Assembly: GCA_028287505.1 (NCBI GenBank)
Contig: JAQBPN010000057.1
Location: 1 to 45,452, forward strand
DNA length: 45,452 nucleotides
Reading direction: 5' to 3'
From: Fibrobacterota bacterium
Lineage (GTDB): Bacteria > Fibrobacterota > Fibrobacteria > UBA11236
Shown: positions 40,378 to 45,452 of the stretch, piece by piece
Layout: the number at the start of each line of letters is the position of its first letter
How positions within the stretch are numbered: position 1 is the first letter of the stretch
Position numbers and translations under genes: made by a program
Notes under the pieces: generated by a model
The model's database searches: none
Told to the model about the DNA's origin: nothing
What the model saw: only the letters and a program-made list of their open reading frames with translations

Positions 40378-41265
40378 ATGGATAATCCATACGCTATCTA
40401 TGTCAACTGCGATGGTGCAATGGACTATCAAAAAGGGAATCCTGGCGGAGTAGGATTCTTCGTCAGATTTCCAGAATCTGTTGCCCTTGAACCAATAGGT
40501 ATCTCGGTTGGTACCTATTTGCATGGCAATATTGAAAGATTGGAAATCGAAGCCCTTATTCAGGCTATGAAAAAAACAAAAGACATTTTTTTCGAGCATT
40601 TGGAAATGCTGAAAAATGTAAACACAATAATATTCATAACAGATAGACTTGGCCTAAGCGACAAGGCAAAGACCTCTCCCTATAAAATCAAAGAATGGAA
40701 GTCTAACGGCTGGAAAAACCACGAAGACAAACCTATCAAGAATCATAAATTACTGGGAGAGTTGGATCGAGAAAGAAGAAAACTGGCTTCGGCAACCAAG
40801 TCGCAGGTCCGAATCGAATGGAGAAGACGAAAGTTCAACAAAAAGGCTGACAAACTTGCCAAGGCTGGGAAAGGCGCTGGCACACAAAAGTTTAAGCTGT
40901 GGAATGCTGGTGAAAAGATTGGAAGAAGAAAACTCGAAGGCGATGAAGTCAATTATCGCCTCATCCTTCCGAACGATGAATATCACGTAAATATATTTCG
41001 GAAAGATCCGGTCCAGGACAAGTGGGAAGTTTGGGCCGAAATATGTAGCGGAGATTCTCAGGGACAAAAACTGAAAATCTACGCGGAAGATATTTTGGCC
41101 AAAGAATTAAACCGTGGTAATGAGTTCAAGATCAGAATCAAAAACGTATTTAATTTCCACGTGGAAATATTTGGAAGCCTTCAGAAAAAAAGGAAGGTAG
41201 TTAAGGAATCCAATTCAAAAAAGAAATCAAAAGAAGAAAAAGATGCCCCCCAAAACAGCGAATAA
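40378..41265 (+). CDS. RNase H-like domain protein with basic C-terminus
   Basis: 295 residues. The N-terminal about 165 residues match the RNase HI fold: YVNCDGA with Asp12, ERLEIEALIQAM with Glu56, IIFITDR with Asp89 and NKKADKLAKAG with Asp158, so all four acidic catalytic residues are present. Residues about 190-265 form a second, strand-rich domain of unknown family (YRLILPNDEYHVNIFRKDP). The C-terminal tail is Lys-rich. Such an enzyme would cut RNA in RNA-DNA hybrids. The ribosome-binding site is poor and the start lies just after a hairpin, suggesting low or regulated translation. The last codons overlap the inner C-rich repeat and the cassette-end repeat. Confidence 0.75.
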   Translation: MDNPYAIYVNCDGAMDYQKGNPGGVGFFVRFPESVALEPIGISVGTYLHGNIERLEIEALIQAMKKTKDIFFEHLEMLKNVNTIIFITDRLGLSDKAKTSPYKIKEWKSNGWKNHEDKPIKNHKLLGELDRERRKLASATKSQVRIEWRRRKFNKKADKLAKAGKGAGTQKFKLWNAGEKIGRRKLEGDEVNYRLILPNDEYHVNIFRKDPVQDKWEVWAEICSGDSQGQKLKIYAEDILAKELNRGNEFKIRIKNVFNFHVEIFGSLQKKRKVVKESNSKKKSKEEKDAPQNSE

Positions 41266-41279
41266 GGACGGGTTACAGC

Positions 41280-41559
41280 ACATAACACGCGCCAGTAGGA
41301 AAACCCCCGGGCATGCTCCGCATTGGGGTTTCGCAAATGGGCTGCGAGACCTACCCGGCAATTCAGATTGGGTTTCGGATTGCGCTTATGTGTTTCTCTC
41401 TCCCCATTCGGGTCGAGAGAAAACCTTAGCTTGCCTCAACCCATCTTCATTGCGCGCTGCGGGTGCTCATTTCGGGGGCGGTAGCGCCCCACTTCATTCG
41501 CATCCTCGCGCAACGGGTATGATCTCGCAGCCCACTTTCTACTGGCGCAAACGTTGGGT
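41280..41559 (+). repeat. Large attC-like site 2
   Basis: Cores ACATAAC (41280-41286) and GTTGGGT (41553-41559). Outer stem GCGCCAGTAG (41289-41298) with CTACTGGCGC (41539-41548), 10 of 10. Main stem AAATGGGCTGCGAGA (41335-41349) with TCTCGCAGCCCACTT (41523-41537), 14 of 15. Central GGTAGCGCCCC hairpin. Fills the gap between genes. Confidence 0.75.
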
Positions 41560-41578
41560 GCAATTTTGGCTCTTTATG

Positions 41579-41608
41579 TTGGCCCCTGATCTTCCAGGCA
41601 TGGGCCAA
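41579..41608 (+). ncRNA. Leader hairpin of cassette C
   Basis: TTGGCCC (41579-41585) pairs with GGGCCAA (41602-41608), then a mismatch and TG/CA, with a shortened loop TCTTCCAG. The least perfect of the four hairpins. Confidence 0.5.
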
Positions 41609-41656
41609 TTACAAAATGACTAATTTGGAGGGGCTAAGAGAAGGAGTAAGGCCCAA

Positions 41657-42415
41657 ATGGGACGGAAAACTGACAAAGAATACTTGCTTGAATTGCTGCC
41701 TCAAGATGGCACGGCCATGGGCAATTCCAATCTGAAAAAGACTTTAGGGTGGAACGAAGACAAATATTGGGATGTTCGAAACAACCTTCTGGAAGAAGGT
41801 TTAGTTTCTCTTGGCCGTGGAAAAGGCGGATCCATCTTCAAAGTGTTAACCGAAGAGAAGACCCCAAAAATTGTCTCGGTCTATCAAAGTGAGAAAAGCC
41901 TATACCAGCCATTTGCGGAAGCTATTGCAAAGGGGTATACGAAAGACAAGGATATAAAAACTTTCATTATTCAGGAAACTGCGAATCAAGGCAAGAAGCT
42001 TACTGGCGGAAGGTGGACTCGGCCAGATGTAGTAATGATTTCTATGAATACCTACTCCTTTGTGCCCGGCAAGTATCTAGATGTAATAACTTTTGAAATA
42101 AAGCCATCTACGGATTTCCAAATTACAGGCGTTTTTGAAACTGCGGCCCATTCAAGATTTGCCACCAAGAGCTATCTATGCGTGCACTTGCCTGAAGATT
42201 GGGATGACACAAATCCCGAATATGAAAGGATCAAGGCCGAGTGTGGAAGATTCGGAGTCGGTCTTATGTATTTCACTAATCCGGCCGACTACGATACCTA
42301 TGAAATCTTGGTCGAACCCAAAAGATGGAACCCCGATCCGGCAGATACCGATTCATTTATTTCGGTTCAAATAGGTGATAAGGAAAAAAAGAAAATCCTG
42401 GAATGGTCCCGCTAA
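41657..42415 (+). CDS. Winged-helix / PD-(D/E)XK nuclease-like protein
   Basis: 252 residues; TAAGG and GAAGGAG stand before ATG 41657. Residues about 20-65 look like a winged helix (NLKKTLGWNEDKYWDVRNNLLEEGLVSLGRGKGGSIFKV). Residues about 115-220 contain the PD-(D/E)XK-like arrangement: RPDVVMIS with Asp124, then 23 residues later ITFEIKP with Glu147 and Lys149, followed by a helix HSRFATKSYL. The signature is compact and complete, so a DNA-cutting or DNA-binding role is likely, though I cannot name the family. It is the only gene of its cassette, so a single-gene defence or toxin role is an inference. Confidence 0.75.
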   Translation: MGRKTDKEYLLELLPQDGTAMGNSNLKKTLGWNEDKYWDVRNNLLEEGLVSLGRGKGGSIFKVLTEEKTPKIVSVYQSEKSLYQPFAEAIAKGYTKDKDIKTFIIQETANQGKKLTGGRWTRPDVVMISMNTYSFVPGKYLDVITFEIKPSTDFQITGVFETAAHSRFATKSYLCVHLPEDWDDTNPEYERIKAECGRFGVGLMYFTNPADYDTYEILVEPKRWNPDPADTDSFISVQIGDKEKKKILEWSR

Positions 42416-42467
42416 GATTACTGTAAACAAGAACAAGAGCCCCTCCAAAACGTAGAGCCAAAACTAC

Positions 42468-42746
42468 ACTCAACACGCGCCATGGGGGGAGCCCGCGGGC
42501 ATGCGTTCGCATTGCGGGCTCGCAAATGGCTTGGGAAGGGTGCGCGGCAATTCGCACAGCGCTTCGGGCTGGCGCTTACGCGTCGCCGCCTCCCATTTGG
42601 TCGTCAGCGAGCGTTAGCTGGCCCTCAGCGGTGTTCATTGCACGCTGCGGGCGTTGGCAACGGGGCTGTAGCGCCCCACTTTGCCAACGTCCTCGCGTGT
42701 CGCGCATCCCTTCCCAGGCCACTTCGCCATGACGCAAACGTTGGGT
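42468..42746 (+). repeat. Large attC-like site 3
   Basis: Cores ACTCAAC (42468-42474, exact RYYYAAC) and GTTGGGT (42740-42746, exact GTTRRRY). Outer stem GCGCCATGG (42477-42485) with CCATGACGC (42727-42735), 8 of 9. Main stem AAATGGCTTGGGAAGGG (42524-42540) with CCCTTCCCAGGCCACTT (42708-42724), 15 of 17. A GAGCCCGC hairpin and a GGGGCTGTAGCGCCCC hairpin within a GTTGGCAA stem lie inside. Confidence 0.78.
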
Positions 42747-42764
42747 GAAATTTTGGCCATTCAG

Positions 42765-42795
42765 CTTGTACCTGATCTTTCCAGTCAGGTACAAG
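42765..42795 (+). ncRNA. Leader hairpin of cassette D
   Basis: CTTGTACCTGA (42765-42775) pairs perfectly with TCAGGTACAAG (42785-42795) around the loop TCTTTCCAG. The stem shares no sequence with that of cassette B apart from the last bases by the loop. Confidence 0.65.
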
Positions 42796-42848
42796 TAAAA
42801 ATGATTAATTTTCTGGGGGCAAGAGAAGACAATTACTCGGAGGTTTTC

Positions 42849-44870
42849 TTGGCTCAAAAGATCCAGATCGGAACAAAAGGCGTAAAAAAGGCGCTCAATA
42901 GTTTTAATTGCCAAGAGGCCATAGCTGAGTTCATCTGGAACGGATTTGATGCGCGCGCAACGATTGTAGAAGTCTCCTTTGTTGAAAACTTATTCAATGG
43001 TTTAGAATCGATTACAGTTCGAGACAACGGGGATGGAATTCCAAAAAGTGAACTTCGAGTCAAGTTCAAACCATTTTTAGAGTCAGCTAAAAGATTCGCA
43101 CTTAAAGCGGATGAGCACTCCTCAATTGCTCGAGGCAAAAACGGAGTTGGGAGGCTGACATTTTTTAAATTTGCATCGAGCGCAGTCTGGTCAACGACAT
43201 ACCAGAAAAATGAAAAACATTACAACTACAAAATTATGGTAAGTGCTGAATCGATTCAGGAATACACTGAATCCGAAGAAGTCGAAACGACAGAGCCATG
43301 CGGCACATTAGTTCGGTTCTTAGGAGTAAAGGAAGATCTGTTTCGAGGCCCGAACGAAGGAAAGCTTCTAGAACATTTGTCCAAGGAGTTTTGTTGGTAT
43401 CTTGAATTATCAAAGTCAAACAACAAAACAATCATTGTTAATGACAACAAAATTACCTATGACCACTTGGTATTGCAGCGCGAGACCCAAAACTTTTTTC
43501 ACCCCGAAAGCAAAACTGATTTTCAGGTCGATTTTATTCTATGGGACAAGAATCTCGACACTGAATATTCAAAGATTTACTATCAAGATTTTGAGGGCGT
43601 AGAAAAGTACAAGGAAAACACCACACTAAACCATCAAGGTGACCGATTTTTCCATAGCATCTACGTAAGAAGCTCCTTTTTCAATTCCTTTAGCTTTAAA
43701 AAATCCGATGCCCCACAAGAGGATCTTCTTTCCGGGAATCGCTCCTCGAACGCGTTTAAGTATTTAAAAGATGAGCTGTTAAAATTTTTAAAACTGAAGC
43801 GAAAGGGTCTGCTTCGAGAATTTGCGGACAAGCTAGTGGCATCATACGAGGTGGACGGAGTTTTTCCATCATTTGGAAACAATTCTTGGGATGGTTATCG
43901 AAAAGCCGAACTAGAGGAATTAATTCGGGGGCTATATGAAGCGCAGCCTAAAATATTCAATGGTCTTAAAATCGAGCAGAAAAAAACATTTGTGAGAATA
44001 TTGAACCTCCTGCTTGATTCAAATGAGCGAGATAACTTATTCGATATTCTCGAAGGTGTCGTTGAGCTTGATCCCGAAGAAAGGCAGGAGATTTCCTCGA
44101 TTCTTAAGGTCACAACCTTGTCCAGAATTACTCAGACAATCGGATTAATTGCTGAGAGGGAGCGAGTAATACACGAACTTAAACAATTGGTTTGGAATGA
44201 AGACATTGGCGCAAACGAAATCGACCATCTTCAATCAGCAATAGAACATCACTATTGGGTTTTTGGTGAAGAGTACAATTTAGTTTCGGCGGCAGAACCA
44301 GATTTTGAAGAGGCACTTCGCAGGTACCTATTTTTGCTCAAGGGAGAAAAAGAGGCAGTAAAAATTGCTCACCCTGGAAAAAACAAAGAGATGGATATTT
44401 TCGCTTGCCGTCAAATTCACCACTCAAAGTCTATTGAAAATATCGTTGTTGAGCTAAAGCATCCCAACATCTTATTGGGGGAAAAGGAAGTCGGGCAAGT
44501 TAAAGGATATATGAGCACGATTCTTTCTGAACAGAGATTCAATGGCTCAAATATGTCCTGGAAATTTTACTTAGTCGGCAACCGCTTCAATACAAGCAAT
44601 TTTATTGAAGGCGAACTTGAAAATGCGAAGAGCCACGGCGAGCCGTCGCTTATTTACAAATCGGGTAAGCTCAAGTTTTATGTAAAAACCTGGAGCGAGG
44701 TTTTTGCTGATTTAGAAATTCGGTTTAACTACTTGAATAAGAAATTATTAATTGAAAGAGAGCGACTTAGTTCAGCAGGGAGGTCCGCTAACGAAATTGT
44801 TGAAGACCTTTCTCGAAGCTCGGCTTCGCAACCAGGTGAAACTATTCCAGTAAAAGAAGCTGCGTATTAG
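42849..44870 (+). CDS. GHKL ATPase fused to Shedu/DUF4263-like nuclease domain
   Basis: 673 residues from TTG 42849, chosen because GGAGG lies 5 bases upstream; the ATG at 42801 falls inside the conserved leader motif AATGATTA found in other cassettes and is not a start. Residues 15-200 are a GHKL ATPase: Glu27 and Asn31 (EFIWNGFDA), VRDNGDGI (Asp59) and RGKNGVGR (96-102). Residues about 470-620 resemble Shedu/DUF4263: WVFGEEYNLVSAAEPDFEEALRRYL, DIFACR (Asp516) and NIVVELKHP (Glu535, Lys537). The middle is helical. In known defence proteins an ATPase-nuclease pair senses phage and cuts nucleic acid; here that is inference. It is the sole gene of the last cassette. Confidence 0.82.
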   Translation: MAQKIQIGTKGVKKALNSFNCQEAIAEFIWNGFDARATIVEVSFVENLFNGLESITVRDNGDGIPKSELRVKFKPFLESAKRFALKADEHSSIARGKNGVGRLTFFKFASSAVWSTTYQKNEKHYNYKIMVSAESIQEYTESEEVETTEPCGTLVRFLGVKEDLFRGPNEGKLLEHLSKEFCWYLELSKSNNKTIIVNDNKITYDHLVLQRETQNFFHPESKTDFQVDFILWDKNLDTEYSKIYYQDFEGVEKYKENTTLNHQGDRFFHSIYVRSSFFNSFSFKKSDAPQEDLLSGNRSSNAFKYLKDELLKFLKLKRKGLLREFADKLVASYEVDGVFPSFGNNSWDGYRKAELEELIRGLYEAQPKIFNGLKIEQKKTFVRILNLLLDSNERDNLFDILEGVVELDPEERQEISSILKVTTLSRITQTIGLIAERERVIHELKQLVWNEDIGANEIDHLQSAIEHHYWVFGEEYNLVSAAEPDFEEALRRYLFLLKGEKEAVKIAHPGKNKEMDIFACRQIHHSKSIENIVVELKHPNILLGEKEVGQVKGYMSTILSEQRFNGSNMSWKFYLVGNRFNTSNFIEGELENAKSHGEPSLIYKSGKLKFYVKTWSEVFADLEIRFNYLNKKLLIERERLSSAGRSANEIVEDLSRSSASQPGETIPVKEAAY

Positions 44871-44927
44871 CACGAACCTCGAATTCAAAACAAATACTGC
44901 CCCCAGAAAAAGATTAGCCAAAACTTC

Positions 44928-45184
44928 ACTCAACACGGCGCAGTGCGCTCCGCGCGGGATTCCATTCTCGCTCCAGGGCTTCGCCCAAATTGGTTTTGGG
45001 GCGTGCCCGGCAATTCAGACTGGGATTCGGCTGCGCTGACTTTCACTGATTTTTTCTCGTTCGGTCTACGTTAGCTTGCCTCAACCCGTCTTCATTGCTT
45101 GCTGCGGTCGGGAATTCCAGGGGCATAGGTCCCACTCCATTCCCGTCCTCGCAAATCGGGCAAGCCCCAAAACCAACGTCGCCC
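44928..45184 (+). repeat. Large attC-like site 4, cut by an insertion sequence
   Basis: Core ACTCAAC (44928-44934) is present; the right core is lost. The main stem TTGGTTTTGGGGCGTGCCCG (44990-45009) pairs with CGGGCAAGCCCCAAAACCAA (45157-45176), 19 of 20, the longest stem of all. GGGAAT/ATTCCC forms the apical stem. The sequence departs from the other copies at about 45185. Confidence 0.72.
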
Positions 45185-45452
45185 TGCTGGTCTTATCGGC
45201 CAATTTTCGAACCGGTTCAGGCTACAGATTTAAGGTTATAAAATTCATTCGGTGACTTCATCTCCAAAGCTGAATGCGGTGCAAAAGTATTGTAGTCATC
45301 GACCCACTCCTTGATCATTCTTCTGACCTCTTCTTCCGAGTCCAAACAATTCTGGTACACATAATCCCGCTTGAAGGTTCCATTAAAGGCCTCGCACATG
45401 CCATTGGATTGAGGCGAATACGTCGGGGTGTTGCAATTGATGATGTTCCAAT
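45185..45452 (-). mobile_element. IS3-family insertion sequence, one end only
   Basis: The element appears to start with TGCTGGTCTTATCGG at 45185, the TG terminus typical of IS3-family elements, and contains the end of an OrfB transposase on the minus strand. It runs off the window, so the other terminal repeat and any target duplication cannot be checked. Confidence 0.6.
45217..45452 (-). CDS. IS3-family transposase OrfB, C-terminal part
   Basis: The last 77 residues are in view; the N-terminus is beyond the window edge. YSPQSNGMCEAFNGTFKRDYVYQNCLDSEEEVRRMIKEWVDDYNTFAPHSALEMKSPNEFYNL is the typical end of the integrase-type DDE domain, with the third catalytic residue, the Glu of NGMCEAF, visible. 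It catalyses cut-and-copy insertion of its own element. The family usually makes OrfAB by frameshifting; the upstream orf is not visible. Its insertion has damaged the last attC-like site. Confidence 0.93.
   Translation of the reverse strand, partial: WNIINCNTPTYSPQSNGMCEAFNGTFKRDYVYQNCLDSEEEVRRMIKEWVDDYNTFAPHSALEMKSPNEFYNLKSVA

Larger units (their letters stand above)
39955..41553 (+). mobile_element. Cassette B: repeat protein and RNase H-like protein
   Basis: Left end GTTATGTGCAATAACCCGTC (from 39954) and the right end 41264-41286 are complementary at 21 of 23 positions. Inner repeat TTTTGGGGGCA (40028-40038) against TGCCCCCCAAAA (41244-41255), inside the end of the RNase H-like CDS. Its attC-like site is 41280-41559. 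Confidence 0.65.
41554..42740 (+). mobile_element. Cassette C: winged-helix nuclease-like protein
   Basis: Left end GTTGGGTGCAATTTTGGC (from 41553) and the right end 42454-42474 are complementary at 18 of 21 positions, all three differences being T-C changes that still allow G-T pairs. Inner repeat TTTGGAGGGGCT (41624-41635) against AGCCCCTCCAAA (42438-42449), 12 of 12. Its attC-like site is 42468-42746. Confidence 0.65.
37802..45184 (+). mobile_element. Integron-like cassette array (no integrase in view)
   Basis: A run of five co-oriented single- or two-gene units separated by attC-like sites: one short (38367-38420) and four of about 280 bp (39683-39960, 41280-41559, 42468-42746, 44928-45184). 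Units begin with GTTRRRY-like cores and end with RYYYAAC-like cores, as in integrons. The base composition drops sharply compared with the chromosome to its left. Integron sites known to me are 57-141 bp, so these are oversized. No tyrosine recombinase is visible; the array would be called a cluster lacking an integrase unless one lies beyond the right edge. Confidence 0.75.
42741..45184 (+). mobile_element. Cassette D: GHKL ATPase / nuclease-like protein
   Basis: Left end GTTGGGTGAAATTTTGGC (from 42740) and the right end 44917-44934 match at 16 of 18 positions, both differences G-T compatible. Inner repeat TTTTCTGGGGGCA (42809-42821) against TGCCCCCAGAAAA (44898-44910), 13 of 13. Its attC-like site 44928-45184 is cut by the IS3-family element. 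Confidence 0.65.

Noticed and set aside
42801-42848. ATG start of the GHKL protein at 42801
   Set aside because: This ATG is part of a leader motif shared by three cassettes; a better TTG with GGAGG is at 42849.
39683-45184. CRISPR array
   Set aside because: The repeats are 257-280 bp, diverged and separate whole genes; no short direct repeats with spacers of equal length exist.
37802-45184. Composite transposon explanation for the array
   Set aside because: Only one IS end is seen, it disrupts a site, and the cassette-specific inverted ends and cores fit integron-like units better.
1-45452. tRNA or rRNA genes
   Set aside because: No cloverleaf or conserved rRNA sequence was recognised in the window.

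Overview
The window looks like a piece of chromosome from a Gram-negative, GC-rich bacterium. Signal-peptide outer-membrane barrels, many lipoproteins, MurB, a PEP-CTERM protein and an AgmX/PglI-type C-terminal domain point to a free-living environmental lineage, perhaps Fibrobacterota or a related FCB group. That placement is inference. From 1 to about 37800 the DNA is GC-rich ordinary chromosome. From about 37802 to the right edge it turns clearly AT-richer and changes character.

Chromosomal part. 1-4813: two tandem paralogous outer-membrane proteins and a CHC2-Toprim primase-like protein on the minus strand, then murB and an overlapping family 2 glycosyltransferase. 4885-6950: a membrane protein, a VTT/DedA-type membrane protein and a mutarotase-like protein. 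6981-10254 (minus): a 960-residue lipoprotein joining a metallopeptidase, a propeller and a barrel, with a small upstream partner. 10361-13720: a trehalose synthase-maltokinase fusion. 13734-17995: a GlxA-type AraC regulator, a small conserved protein, two SRPBCC proteins, an alpha/beta hydrolase and a slipin. 18007-22867: a membrane-anchored sulfite-oxidase-like molybdoenzyme and a secreted HEIGH metalloprotein with a duplicated C-terminal module. 22985-28727: lipoproteins, an OmpP1/FadL-like barrel, an SDR, small hydrolases and an isochorismatase-like protein. 28708-32415: an MFS exporter and a VOC / DGPF(YciI) / ECF42 sigma module. 32529-37778: a YCF48-like protein, a FapA/DUF342 protein, a membrane-anchored SRPBCC protein, a PEP-CTERM protein and a UBP-type zinc finger.

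Accessory part, 37802-45184. This is an integron-like array of five gene cassettes, all read on the plus strand, and it is the most unusual thing in the window. Each cassette opens at a GTTRRRY-like core, carries a leader with a small hairpin whose stem sequence changes while its loop (TCTTTCCAG) stays the same, has one or two ORFs, and ends in an attC-like site. Four of these sites are about 280 bp, against 57-141 bp for known attC sites. Their stems differ in sequence from copy to copy but stay self-complementary. The two ends of each cassette are inverted repeats that match each other and not the neighbouring cassettes. The cargo is a small Cys-rich secreted protein, a trypsin-like protease, a three-repeat 73-residue protein plus an RNase H-like protein, a winged-helix PD-(D/E)XK protein, and a GHKL ATPase with a Shedu/DUF4263-like nuclease end. 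This mix suggests defence functions. No integrase is visible. An IS3-family element has inserted into the last site at about 45185 and runs off the window.

Two genes on the chromosomal side, the ECF42 sigma factor and a lipoprotein at 22985, have no ATG/GTG/TTG where homology or the ribosome-binding site demands a start. Both have an ATC codon at that place.
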